Origin: Cyanobacteria bacterium FACHB-471
Lineage (GTDB): Bacteria; Cyanobacteriota; Cyanobacteriia; Elainellales; Elainellaceae
Direction of reading: 5' to 3'
Assembly: GCA_014695345.1 (NCBI GenBank)
Contig: JACJOC010000065.1
Span: 1-64,000 of the forward strand
Length of the DNA stretch: 64,000 nucleotides
In this document: one piece after another, positions 16,770 to 26,762 of the stretch
Layout: every line of letters begins with the position of its first letter
How positions within the stretch are numbered: the first letter of the stretch is position 1
Notes under the pieces: model-generated
Database searches by the model: none
What the model saw: the letters and a program-made list of their open reading frames with translations, nothing else
Told to the model about the DNA's origin: nothing
Made by a program: the position numbers and the translations under genes

Positions 16770-17750
16770 ATGGATACTGCCTCTCAACCCACAGCCGAAT
16801 CTGCGATTGCCAAACGTCTGGCTGTGGTGCAGATTGCCGAATTGCGAAAGGTCTATCGCACTGGTTTTTGGCTCAATCAGAAAGTGGTGCCGCTGAAAAG
16901 CTGTTCGCTTGAAGTCTTTCAAGGCGAAACGTTTGGCTTACTTGGACCGAATGGAGCAGGCAAGACGACAATACTCAAGATTCTGCTAGGAATTGTCCGA
17001 CCGACTCAGGGGAAAGCCTCTCTACTGGGAAAACCATTGGGCGATCGCACCGTCAAACAGCGAGTCGGCTACCTGCCTGAAAATCCCTACTTCTACGACT
17101 ACCTGACGGGCTGGGAGTTTTTGCAGTATGCTGCCGGATTGTTTCAAATTCCTGCCTCAGTTCAACGAAAGCGAATCCCAGAACTCCTAGAACTGGTTGG
17201 GTTAGCGCAGTCTGCCGCCCGCAAAAAACAACTGCGGCAATATTCTAAAGGCATGTTGCAGCGAATCGGACTGGCTCAGGCACTTATTAACGATCCAGAA
17301 CTGGTGTTTTTGGACGAGCCAATGTCTGGACTTGACCCACTGGGACGTTACCAAATTCGCGAGATCATTCTGTCGCTCAAGGCTCAGGGCAAAACGATTT
17401 TCTTTAACAGCCACGTCTTATCGGATGTCGAAAAGATTTGCGATCGCGTCGCAATTTTGGCCCAAGGCGAACTGATCTGCATCGGCTCACTCACCGAATT
17501 GTTGGGCAATCCCGAAATCTATCACGTCAAAGTCAACGGCGGCAGTTCAGAAGTATTGAAGCAATGGATTTCTGACTTGGAGCTTCAAGATGGCTACTGG
17601 CAAGGGCACCTCAAAGGACATCCCCAAGACTTCATGGCAAGTCTTCGCCTGATGAATGCTCAACTGGTTTCAATGAACCTGTCTCGCCCTTCGCTAGAAG
17701 AATTTTTTGTCAACCAGCTTCGGCAACGCGGCATTCACACTAGTAGCTGA
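16770..17750 (+). CDS. ABC transporter ATP-binding protein
   Basis: An ATPase of about 326 residues in the CcmA/gliding-type drug or lipid exporter group. Walker A is GPNGAGKTTILK, the signature YSKGMLQRIGLAQAL, Walker B LVFLDEPMSGLDPLG, and the switch histidine lies in FNSHVLSDVEKI. A C-terminal extension of about 80 residues, ending in SLEEFFVNQL, is usual in this group. An upstream in-frame TTG exists at 16761; ATG 16770 is preferred. No permease gene is adjacent, which is odd for the family, so its membrane partner must be encoded elsewhere. Confidence 0.88.
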   Translation: MDTASQPTAESAIAKRLAVVQIAELRKVYRTGFWLNQKVVPLKSCSLEVFQGETFGLLGPNGAGKTTILKILLGIVRPTQGKASLLGKPLGDRTVKQRVGYLPENPYFYDYLTGWEFLQYAAGLFQIPASVQRKRIPELLELVGLAQSAARKKQLRQYSKGMLQRIGLAQALINDPELVFLDEPMSGLDPLGRYQIREIILSLKAQGKTIFFNSHVLSDVEKICDRVAILAQGELICIGSLTELLGNPEIYHVKVNGGSSEVLKQWISDLELQDGYWQGHLKGHPQDFMASLRLMNAQLVSMNLSRPSLEEFFVNQLRQRGIHTSS

Positions 17751-17772
17751 AATGTAGCAGATGTCCCTGTAA

Positions 17773-17836
17773 GGGCGTAGCATTCGGCAGGAAGTCCCTG
17801 AAATAGACCCAAAATTATTGCCCGAATGCTACGCCC
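17773..17836. repeat. Inverted repeat with 15-bp arms
   Basis: GGGCGTAGCATTCGG (17773-17787) is repeated in inverse at 17822-17836 around a 34-nt spacer, between the convergent ABC ATPase and pdeM genes. It looks like a degenerate mobile or hairpin element. Confidence 0.7.
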
Positions 17837-17885
17837 CTACAAGACCTTCGGGTTACAGGTCAGTAAAAGTAGAACCGTAGGTTGG

Positions 17886-17924
17886 GTGGTTTGGCGAACC
17901 CAAGCCTTGAGTTCGCCAAACCAC
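17886..17924. repeat. 14-bp perfect inverted repeat, probable terminator or repeat relic
   Basis: GTGGTTTGGCGAAC pairs perfectly with 17911-17924 around an 11-nt loop; the left flank begins GTAGGTTGGGT like the dispersed family. It sits between convergent genes and may end both transcripts. Confidence 0.6.
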
Positions 17925-17938
17925 TACGACTCTTGCCA

Positions 17939-18589
17939 TCATCGTTCTAAAGAAACAACGCAATCATCAGCAATGACATAAGCGGTTGAATTGCGTTTAA
18001 GTGCAACCTCGTAAGCGCCTGTAAATTCTCCAAAAGAGGGCAGAACTAAAAGATTTTGAGTGCGATCGAGATAAAAACAGGGCAGCCGTAATTGGTCTAA
18101 TTTCTCCTTGAGATTGACACAAGGATGGATATGACCACAGATATTTAGGAATCTAGGCTGAGGAGAAGGCTCATGGCTCAACAGCAAGTTACCGACTTCA
18201 ATAGCATGAGTTAAATATTGAATTGAAGTGTTCTTTAAGGTTTGAATCAAGCGGCGATCGTGGTTGCCAACAATCAATACAACCTCTGCATCTACAGCGG
18301 CTTGAAATCGTGACCAGCTATCTAAAACTTCATTTACCAGCGCATATCTAGAATGAAACAGATCGCCTAAGATAAACAGCTTTTGAGGTTTAAATTTAAA
18401 GCAAAGCTGTTGCAGCCGATCCAGAGTTGTTTGATTCACTTGATTCGGAATTGGGATTCCCAGGGATTGAAAAGTTTCTGATTTGCCTAAATGAATATCA
18501 GCAACTAAAAGAATTTGATCTCTTTCCAGGTAAACTGCCTTTTCTGCAAGGAGCTGAAGCCGCACCCCCAGCACGTTAATTTCTTTCAT
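17939..18589 (-). CDS. pdeM: PdeM-type metallophosphoesterase (ligase-associated DNA repair)
   Basis: A 216-residue calcineurin-like phosphoesterase with every metal motif: ADIHLGKSE, GDLFHSR, GNHDRR, SHEP and GHIHP. This short form partners a DEAD/H helicase in the ligase-associated DNA-damage-response module of bacteria. Here its ATG overlaps the helicase stop by 4 bp (18586-18589), so the two are translationally coupled. The ATP-dependent ligase and the exonuclease that complete the module elsewhere are not in this window. Confidence 0.88.
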   Translation of the reverse strand: MKEINVLGVRLQLLAEKAVYLERDQILLVADIHLGKSETFQSLGIPIPNQVNQTTLDRLQQLCFKFKPQKLFILGDLFHSRYALVNEVLDSWSRFQAAVDAEVVLIVGNHDRRLIQTLKNTSIQYLTHAIEVGNLLLSHEPSPQPRFLNICGHIHPCVNLKEKLDQLRLPCFYLDRTQNLLVLPSFGEFTGAYEVALKRNSTAYVIADDCVVSLER

Positions 18590-21024
18590 TTATTCATCCA
18601 CTGCTGCTTCAAGCGCTCAATTCTATCTAACAAACTTTCGTTAGACATACGCGAGTTGAGCCGTTCTACTAATAAAGGGAAGGCAAAGGGCGAAGGGCGC
18701 TTTGTTTCTTTCCAAACTACGTTTAATTGACTCAGGCGATCGAGCGTTTTAGTTAATCGATGGGTTTCTAGCTGATCGCGTAACACTTCCTGTTCAGCCT
18801 GTTTCAGCAGCAGGTTATCTGGCTCATATTTTGAGAAAACGTCATAGAGCAATGAAGAACTAACCTGCAATTGATTTGCGTCTTTTCGAGCCGAAGGATA
18901 TCCCTTAAAAACTAAGCCTGCAACTTGAGCAATGCCGCGAAATTTGCGTTGGGTTAATTCAGAAATATTTAAGCCTGACCTGATATTTTCGTAGAGATTT
19001 TCTAGATCAAAGAAGCGATCGCCAAATAACTGTTTAAACGGATAATCTTTGGGCGCTAAAATCTCAAACCCATAATCATTCACTGAAATAGTAAAAGTCG
19101 CTTTCTGCTGACTGGCAAAGCGATAGCCCCACAGAAAACCTAAACCCTCATGCACAAATCGCCCTTCAAACGGAAAGACATAGAGATGCTGTCCTTCTCT
19201 TGTCTTACAAACTTCAATCAATAGTTCATTCGATGCAGGTAGATGAGAAATTCTCTGTTGAGTAGAGGCGATCGGCAACATACACTCCAACTCTTGATTC
19301 AACTTCTGCTTTGAGCTTGCATCCGGTTGAAATTTCTCAATTTCAGATCGAAGATGCATACTCAACGAATCGGATATGGCTAAATTTCCTCCTCCCCAGG
19401 TTGGCGTAACAGTAGATTTTTGAGTGGTGTTTTTGACATAAACCACCATGTCTTTCATCATGAAAAACTCTAGCTGCCGACCCGCAAAGAAAAACACATC
19501 ACCCTTCTTCAATCTCGATACAAAATTTTCTTCAACTGTGCCAATTCTCCTCCGATTCGTATAGACAATTTGCACTGCCTGATTCGATGTAATCGTGCCA
19601 ATACTCATCCGATGCATTCGAGCAATCTTTTGATCGGCTACCTGATAAAGCCCTTCCGTTTGAACTACCTTCTGATAGCGAGGATAGGCACCCAAACATT
19701 TCCCACCTTTCTCAATAAAGTTGAGTGTCCAATCAAATTCCTCATCGGTCAACTGTGAATAAGTCACCGTTTGTCGAATCGTTTCTAAGCATTCGTCAGC
19801 CTTAAATCCATCTCCACAGGCTAACGTCACCAAATGTTGAGCTAGCACATCGTAAGGCTTTTCTAAAGGTCGTCTTGTTTCGATATCTCCCGCTGTTAAA
19901 CCGCTACGAAAGGCTGAAATCTCAAGTAGTTCTAAAGCATTGGTGGGAAGAAACAAAATTTCAGAAGTGCCTTCAGGGACATGAGCCGATCGCCCCGCTC
20001 TTTGCAATAACCTTGCCAGATTTTTTGCACTTCCAATCTGCACCACTCGCTCGACAGGCTGAAAATCTACGCCCAAGTCCAGCGACGACGTACACACCAC
20101 CCATTTGATGTGTCCCGCTTTAACACCTGCCTCGATCGCCTCCCGTTCCTGCACATCGATCGAGCCGTGATGCAGCGCAATCCGGTCAACATATTCTGGA
20201 ACTGCAAACAAAAGTGCCTGAAACCACCGCTCTGCCTGAGCGCGAGTGTTGGTAAAAATCAGCGTTGAACGATCGATGTCCAACGCATCCACCAACTCTT
20301 GAAACATTCGTAATCCCAGATGTCCCGCCCAAGGAAAACTATCCACAGAGTCAGGCAAAATGCTTTTGATGATCGTTTGCCGCTGCAAATTTGATTGAAT
20401 AACTACAGGCTCACAGCCCAGTCCTACAGCAGCGTGCGCCGCTTCTCGAACATTGCCCAATGTCGCTGAAACAGCCCAGGTTTTAAGCTGAGGCTGAAGC
20501 TGCCGCAGATGAGACAGGCACAGTTCTGTCTGAGTGCCACGCTTGGAACTGAGCAACTCATGCCATTCATCTAAAATGATTGCCCGTAATGACTGAAACC
20601 GCTCCTTCGCGCCTTTGTAGGACAGCATCACTGCCAGAGATTCGGGCGTTGTGATCAGAATGTCGGGCATGTTCTTGAGCTGTTTGCTCTTTTTGGAAGA
20701 ACTGGTGTCTCCCGTGCGCGACTCTACCCGCAAATTCCAGCCCATTTCCTGAATCGGACGCAAAACGGACTGCTGAATGTCTCGTGATAGTGCCCGCAGT
20801 GGCGTAATGTAGAGCAACTTTAGCCCAGGGTTGGGAGCTTGCAGCATTTCTAGAATGGCTCCCATGACGGCGGCATAGGTTTTGCCGGAACCCGTCGGCA
20901 CCTGAATCATGCCGCTTTTACCGTCAAGGTAAGCTTGCCATGTTTCTAGCTGAAAGGGCAGCGGCTGCCATCCCTGTTGCTCAAACCATTCCAGAGCAGG
21001 TTTTAGGCGATCGCCATCAGCCAC
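18586..21024 (-). CDS. Lhr-type ligase-associated DEXH helicase
   Basis: An 812-residue superfamily 2 helicase. Motif I is VPTGSGKTYAA (about 40-50), motif Ia TPLRALSRD, motif II DEWHELLS, motif III SATLG, and the second RecA domain has TNTRAQAERW, SSLDLGVDF and QRAGRSAH. A winged-helix and C-terminal Lhr-like region follow (about 400-780). The length matches the ligase-associated subfamily, about half of full E. coli Lhr. The start is GTG at 21024. The gene is upstream of and overlaps pdeM. It is likely an ATP-driven DNA unwinding enzyme in repair; the cellular lesion is unknown. Confidence 0.88.
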   Translation of the reverse strand: MADGDRLKPALEWFEQQGWQPLPFQLETWQAYLDGKSGMIQVPTGSGKTYAAVMGAILEMLQAPNPGLKLLYITPLRALSRDIQQSVLRPIQEMGWNLRVESRTGDTSSSKKSKQLKNMPDILITTPESLAVMLSYKGAKERFQSLRAIILDEWHELLSSKRGTQTELCLSHLRQLQPQLKTWAVSATLGNVREAAHAAVGLGCEPVVIQSNLQRQTIIKSILPDSVDSFPWAGHLGLRMFQELVDALDIDRSTLIFTNTRAQAERWFQALLFAVPEYVDRIALHHGSIDVQEREAIEAGVKAGHIKWVVCTSSLDLGVDFQPVERVVQIGSAKNLARLLQRAGRSAHVPEGTSEILFLPTNALELLEISAFRSGLTAGDIETRRPLEKPYDVLAQHLVTLACGDGFKADECLETIRQTVTYSQLTDEEFDWTLNFIEKGGKCLGAYPRYQKVVQTEGLYQVADQKIARMHRMSIGTITSNQAVQIVYTNRRRIGTVEENFVSRLKKGDVFFFAGRQLEFFMMKDMVVYVKNTTQKSTVTPTWGGGNLAISDSLSMHLRSEIEKFQPDASSKQKLNQELECMLPIASTQQRISHLPASNELLIEVCKTREGQHLYVFPFEGRFVHEGLGFLWGYRFASQQKATFTISVNDYGFEILAPKDYPFKQLFGDRFFDLENLYENIRSGLNISELTQRKFRGIAQVAGLVFKGYPSARKDANQLQVSSSLLYDVFSKYEPDNLLLKQAEQEVLRDQLETHRLTKTLDRLSQLNVVWKETKRPSPFAFPLLVERLNSRMSNESLLDRIERLKQQWMNK

Positions 21025-21102
21025 AAATCAGCACTCCCAGCAAAAGACACCGCTTACAGATACAGATATTGTAAGCTCGGCCCTCTGGCGCAGTTTAGGT
21101 TA

Positions 21103-22086
21103 TCAAGTGCGGGCTTTGGGCGATCGCTTCTTTGTCACGCCCATGATGATGTAGTAGTAAATCGTGAAAACTACACTCATGAAGATTTGGCTGCCCCAGG
21201 AACCGTGCCAGAAGTCAAACCAGTATTGTCCCCAATAAACAGACGCGAGGGTAACCAGCGTAATGCGTGGAATGTTGAGAATCAGCGCTAAACCCGCGCC
21301 AAACGCCATGATCAGGAGTACCTTTTGCCAACTTTGCTTGAGCAACAACCCCATCACCAAACCAGCCATTGCAATATTCACCGCCATGCTGAAGCCGTTA
21401 CAGCCCCAGCCCACTTCTACGGCTCCCTGCGGCAAAGAGACGAACGCCCCTTGCACTTCAACGGTTTGACCGATTGCTTTTAACGTCAGGCTACCTGCCC
21501 AAGCCATGAAATGATCTAGCGCTCGATAAGGAGTCACCAGTTCCCACAGCAAACGGGTGGTTTCCCCCGGTCTAGGATAGACGCTCAACGCCATGAGCAG
21601 AGTAGGAATCGTGTACTTGCGAAAGAAACTAATTCCCCAAGAGCTACACGCAATGCCGATTAGAACGATCAGCCAGATTAGAGACTGTGACCAGATGGCG
21701 GTGCGGTAAAACGGGAAGAAAATTACTCCGCTGACAATCAAAATGTGTCCCAACAGTCGATCTTCATCAGCAACCGTTTCCTTCGCAAGCTGAGTCCGTT
21801 TCTTCCAAAGCTCATGCAGCGCCAGACCCACGACTCCCAGCATCAGCGGCAAACCTGGTGAACCCTGAAAGGCTCTCTCAATCAAAACACCTAACCACAT
21901 TGGGAAATAGCACAGCCCCACCAGCAGACCAGACAAGACGATCCGACCGTGAGTTGTTTTCAGGCTCTCCTGCAAAAAGCTCTGAAGCACTTTGCCTATT
22001 TTTTGCTGTCGTTTCTTTTGCTCAGATACTGGCATTGGCAAGTTCAGCTTTGACCGCTGTGGACTGTGATCAGGGATAGGACTCAA
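21103..22086 (-). CDS. Cyanoexosortase-family transpeptidase
   Basis: An integral membrane protein of 327 residues with about eight hydrophobic spans between 48 and 318. The exosortase triad is present: Cys229 in GWGCNGFSMA, Arg274 in LNIPRITLV and His294 in FWHGSWG. Exosortases cleave PEP-CTERM-type tails and attach or release exported proteins. The start is either TTG 22086 or ATG 22035 (MPVSEQKK). I cannot assign subtype A, B or C. No partner protein or PEP-CTERM substrate is recognisable next to it. Confidence 0.82.
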   Translation of the reverse strand: MSPIPDHSPQRSKLNLPMPVSEQKKRQQKIGKVLQSFLQESLKTTHGRIVLSGLLVGLCYFPMWLGVLIERAFQGSPGLPLMLGVVGLALHELWKKRTQLAKETVADEDRLLGHILIVSGVIFFPFYRTAIWSQSLIWLIVLIGIACSSWGISFFRKYTIPTLLMALSVYPRPGETTRLLWELVTPYRALDHFMAWAGSLTLKAIGQTVEVQGAFVSLPQGAVEVGWGCNGFSMAVNIAMAGLVMGLLLKQSWQKVLLIMAFGAGLALILNIPRITLVTLASVYWGQYWFDFWHGSWGSQIFMSVVFTIYYYIIMGVTKKRSPKART

Positions 22087-22200
22087 ACACCTATCAACAC
22101 TGCAGTTATTCAGTCACTTGCTTGAAAAGACAGGACGCATCCCCCGGAATTCACAGCTTTTTTACACACTAGACTTCCTGCATGAATACTGTTCTGAAAA

Positions 22201-22239
22201 CGTGAATCGTTGCGCGGCGGAGCCGCGCAACGATTCACG
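22201..22239. repeat. Perfect 18-bp hairpin with GGA loop
   Basis: CGTGAATCGTTGCGCGGC, a GGA loop, then the exact inverse. It lies downstream of the DUF2141 gene on the minus strand and may end its transcript, but it has no T-run. The same stem-3 nt-stem layout appears at 33600 and 40590. Confidence 0.85.
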
Positions 22240-22282
22240 CAGGAGGTTAACTACTGCGCTTGCTTTAATGCTTGGAGTAGAT

Positions 22283-22360
22283 GTAGGTTGGGTGGAGCAA
22301 GGCGAAACCCAACTCCTGCCTCGGTTCTGTTGGGTTCCGCGATTGCTTCACCCAACCTAC
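22283..22360. repeat. Dispersed inverted repeat of the GTAGGTTGGGT family
   Basis: Left arm GTAGGTTGGGTGGAGCAAGG and an inverted right arm ending CACCCAACCTAC, as at 15369-15445. Together with the hairpin at 22201 it fills much of the 370-bp gap between the exosortase and DUF2141 genes. Confidence 0.8.
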
Positions 22361-22456
22361 GAGATATCAGTGGTTTTAGGAGTTTTGTCAGTCAACCAGC
22401 ACAGCGGGTGCTCCTACACAAAAATGCATCCTAGAGTATGTGCTTAGTGCTACACC

Positions 22457-22927
22457 CTACTGGGGATATCTCATTTGAATGGGAACAGTGGTGTTATTTC
22501 CTAAGAAAAAGACAGCATCTTCAAACCGAGCAGGCCCCGTCACAGCAGGTGCATCATTGGAAAATCCATAGCCCTCTACAGGGATTCCCAATGCGCCCCG
22601 ATTGAGCTGTTCGTCCCCGTTGCTGTCGTGGTAGATAGCAACCCCATAGCTACCCGCTTCTAGATCTTCAAAGGTGTGGGCAAATGGGGCTTCAGGGTCT
22701 TCGGGTAAATTGTCGGCGATCGCCACACACGCTCGCGTCACTGCACTATCGTTATCGTTGGGGAAACCCGGACTGCCAGAAAAAACTTTGAAGCAAACAT
22801 TTCCTTCCTGGCTCTGCAAACCGCTCACTTCTACGGTCAGATTGCCTGTAAACTGTGCCCTGGCATTGCCTGAAAACCAGAAACTTCCTGCTGCCAGCAG
22901 CGCTACCATGCCCCATTTCTCAACCAT
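22457..22927 (-). CDS. Secreted DUF2141-type protein
   Basis: A 156-residue protein with a signal peptide (hydrophobic 7-20, probable cleavage after GNARA) and a single beta-rich domain. The pattern VEVSGLQSQEGNVCFKVF, then GSYGVAIYHDSNGDEQLNRG and GIPVEGYGFSND, matches DUF2141. Two cysteines (about 44 and 66) could form a disulfide. The molecular function is unknown; the family is extracytoplasmic. No PEP-CTERM tail is visible, so it is not an obvious substrate of the nearby exosortase. Confidence 0.78.
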   Translation of the reverse strand: MVEKWGMVALLAAGSFWFSGNARAQFTGNLTVEVSGLQSQEGNVCFKVFSGSPGFPNDNDSAVTRACVAIADNLPEDPEAPFAHTFEDLEAGSYGVAIYHDSNGDEQLNRGALGIPVEGYGFSNDAPAVTGPARFEDAVFFLGNNTTVPIQMRYPQ

Positions 22928-23054
22928 AGAACTCCTGTGTAATACGGTCTGTAATTTAGCCGGCGATCGCTTCGTATCATGATAGCCTGATAAAAAAATC
23001 GGAAGCGCAGCATCGCCACACTTCCGTCTTGAAGATTGAAATTAAGGAATTTCC

Positions 23055-24293
<1,239 letters not shown>

Positions 24294-24530
24294 TCAATAA
24301 ATCCTGAACCCAACTGAGACACACAGAAGTCGCGTGCCATTGATCACGCCCCAGCCAAACTACGGATTTTAGTCCGAAGGTTAGAGCTAGTCTGTATTAG
24401 CGTAGCATTGCAAGACGACACTCACTCATCAAAGGCAGCAAGTTTGGCATAAAATCCTGCACTTGCCACTGTTCTACGATAACGAGCAATTCTTTGAGAG
24501 AATGTCAAGGTCGAGCAATTTCATTATTTC

Positions 24531-24550
24531 TAAATGCACAATTGCATTTA
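24531..24550. promoter_or_regulatory. Perfect 8-bp-arm palindrome, possible operator
   Basis: TAAATGCA and TGCATTTA flank CAAT, about 245 bp upstream of petH and 345 bp upstream of prk. The 20-bp AT-rich symmetry would suit a LysR-type or similar dimeric regulator; no regulator is known for it. Confidence 0.35.
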
Positions 24551-24644
24551 GCATGGTGATATTAACGGTGCTATTGAGCAGCAAGATTCAATTCAGGCGA
24601 ACCTTGTAGGGAGGATCGCATTCTGGTAGGATCTAGTGTATCCG

Positions 24645-24658
24645 GTAGTACTAAATAC
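24645..24658. promoter_or_regulatory. NtcA-type site GTA-N8-TAC
   Basis: The sequence GTAGTACTAAATAC matches the NtcA consensus exactly. petH is a known NtcA target in other cyanobacteria. No TAN3T -10 box at the usual 20-24 bp is seen on either strand, so this is only a candidate. Confidence 0.3.
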
Positions 24659-24894
24659 TTACCAAAATAAAGCATGGGTCTTCTTCCGCTAGGCGGTACC
24701 TGAGTTCGTGCGCCCCTTCGTCGTTGTCTTCGTACTTTGACTGAAGGTTTAAGGCAGCAAGGAAACGCTTGACGGTCTATAGGGAGAGTCTCACTTCAAA
24801 TTGGCGAGAAATTGGCGGGACGGCCCTAACTTGTGGGTTTAGTCGGCTCGGGTTTCAGTTTATTGAATTGTTTTAACTTCGTTAGAGGGTACCT

Positions 24895-25911
24895 ATGACC
24901 ATTAAGCCAGACCGTGTGGTTCTAATTGGCGTAGCCGGAGACTCCGGATGCGGTAAATCGACTTTCCTGCGCCGATTGGCAGACCTGTTTGGGGAAGAGC
25001 TGATGACTGTCATTTGCCTGGATGACTACCACCGTCTGGACCGGAAGCAACGGAAAGAGGCTGGGGTAACGGCGCTAAATCCAGAGGCAAACGACTTTGA
25101 CCTGATGTATGAGCAAATCAAAGCGCTCAAAGAAGGTCATCCCATTGACAAGCCTATTTATAACCACGAAACGGGGATGATTGACCCCCCCGAACGGGTG
25201 AATCCAAACCGGATTGTGGTAATTGAAGGGTTGCATCCGATGTATGACGAGCGGGTGCGATCGCTGCTTGACTTCAGCGTTTATCTCGATCTAGATGACG
25301 AGGTGAAGATTGCCTGGAAGATTCAGCGAGATATGGCTGAGCGTGGGCATCGCTATGAAGACATCTTGGCTTCAATTAACTCTCGCCGCCCTGACTTTGA
25401 TGCCTACATCGATCCGCAAAAGCAGCACGCTGATGTAGTCATTCAAATCCTGCCAACGCGCCTGATCAAAGACGACACGGAGCGTAAAGTGCTGCGCGTC
25501 CGCCTGATTCAAAAAGATGACGTAGAGGGAATGGAACCCGTCTATCTGTTTGACGAGGGTTCCACGATCGATTGGATTCCTTGCGGTCGTAAGCTGACCT
25601 GCTCTTATCCTGGCATTCGGATGTTCTATGGGCCGGATGAGTACTACGGCAACAGCGTCTCTGTGCTGGAAGTCGATGGTCAGTTTGATCGGTTGGAAGA
25701 GGTGATTTACCTTGAAAGCCACCTCAGCAACACATCCACCAAGTTCTATGGTGAAATGACTGAACTGCTGCTCAAGCACCGCGAATATCCTGGTTCAACC
25801 AATGGTACAGGTTTGTTCCAGGTGCTGGTTGGCTTGAAGATGCGCGCAACCTACGAACGTCTGATTTCCGCTACTGAGGCACCTGTGGCAGCGAAAGCGG
25901 CTGCAAACTAG
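24895..25911 (+). CDS. prk: Phosphoribulokinase
   Basis: A 338-residue Calvin-cycle kinase that makes ribulose 1,5-bisphosphate from ribulose 5-phosphate and ATP. The P-loop GVAGDSGCGKSTF is at 12-24. The redox pair Cys19 and Cys41 (VICLDDYH) and the C-terminal pair near 232 and 238 (WIPCGRKLTC) are all present, so thioredoxin/CP12 control is expected. IVVIEGLHPMYD is the conserved substrate region. It is preceded by a long non-coding leader and diverges from petH. The tail ends in an Ala-rich segment. Confidence 0.97.
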   Translation: MTIKPDRVVLIGVAGDSGCGKSTFLRRLADLFGEELMTVICLDDYHRLDRKQRKEAGVTALNPEANDFDLMYEQIKALKEGHPIDKPIYNHETGMIDPPERVNPNRIVVIEGLHPMYDERVRSLLDFSVYLDLDDEVKIAWKIQRDMAERGHRYEDILASINSRRPDFDAYIDPQKQHADVVIQILPTRLIKDDTERKVLRVRLIQKDDVEGMEPVYLFDEGSTIDWIPCGRKLTCSYPGIRMFYGPDEYYGNSVSVLEVDGQFDRLEEVIYLESHLSNTSTKFYGEMTELLLKHREYPGSTNGTGLFQVLVGLKMRATYERLISATEAPVAAKAAAN

Positions 25912-26022
25912 TCGCACTCAGGTTAGATTCGAAATTCAGGAGTCAGAATTTAGCAGTGATATGATGCTTCTGCTGAATTCTGGCTCCTAATTTTATTGAT
26001 ATTTGTTGCTTTAGAGATTGTT

Positions 26023-26652
26023 ATGACTCTTGCAGAAGACCTGTGGCAGGCAAATCAAGATTTGGCGATCGCTTCTCTCAACAATCCGTTTGTCCAAGGC
26101 ATTGGTAATGGGACGCTAGCTAAGTCTAAATTTGCCTACTACGTCGGTCAAGATGCCTTTTTTCTGGAAGCCTTTGCCCGTGCCTACAGCATTGCTGCCG
26201 CTAAAGCCCCTGATTGGGAAGGGTTCGGTACTTTTCACAATCTGGCAGCCGGGGTCTTACAAGAACTTCAGCTCCATCAAAGCTATGCGGCTCAGTGGGG
26301 AGTCAACCTTCAGGCTATTGAGCCTGGGGCGGCAACTCGTCGCTATACCGATTTTCTGCTAGCCACCGCCTGGAGCCAGGAAGCGGGTGTGACTACAGCG
26401 GCAATGCTGCCCTGTATGCGGCTGTATGCTTTTATTGGTCAAAAGCTAGCCCAGCCACAAATTCCAGATCACGCCTATTCAGACTGGATTCGCACTTACA
26501 GCAGTTCTGAATTTGAGCCTTTAGCAGACCAGCTTGCTCAACTCGCTAACCGATATGCTGCAATGACTGAAATAGTACGGTCAACTTATCGCTACGCCAT
26601 GCAGTGTGAACGCGACTTTTTTCAGGCAGCATGGGAAGTTGAGCACTATTAG
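26023..26652 (+). CDS. tenA: TenA family thiaminase II-like protein
   Basis: A 209-residue all-helical protein starting MTLAEDLW at ATG 26023; an upstream in-frame TTG at 25996 is less likely. Residues that form the TenA active site are recognisable: YVGQDAFFL near the N-terminus, Cys with Tyr four residues later in [10 protein letters not shown], and a Glu in the C-terminal AAWEVEHY. TenA hydrolyses aminopyrimidines in thiamin salvage, although some homologues act elsewhere. No other thiamin gene is near. It lies between prk and purM on the same strand, with 111-bp gaps on both sides. Confidence 0.82.
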   Translation: MTLAEDLWQANQDLAIASLNNPFVQGIGNGTLAKSKFAYYVGQDAFFLEAFARAYSIAAAKAPDWEGFGTFHNLAAGVLQELQLHQSYAAQWGVNLQAIEPGAATRRYTDFLLATAWSQEAGVTTAAMLPCMRLYAFIGQKLAQPQIPDHAYSDWIRTYSSSEFEPLADQLAQLANRYAAMTEIVRSTYRYAMQCERDFFQAAWEVEHY

Positions 26653-26762
26653 CGACTGGTTGTAAAGCTAGGAGGCTGGCGATCGCCCCTCCCATACTTT
26701 CCCAAAACAAACTCCAGGATTGCTATAAAATACATCCTGCACGGCATGGGGTTAGGGAACGT

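Noticed and set aside
22118-22447. 109-residue frame between exosortase and DUF2141 genes
   Set aside because: Crosses a hairpin and a dispersed repeat; no protein pattern.
24680-24890. Structured leader RNA or riboswitch of prk
   Set aside because: Stem potential is modest and no known riboswitch core was recognised.
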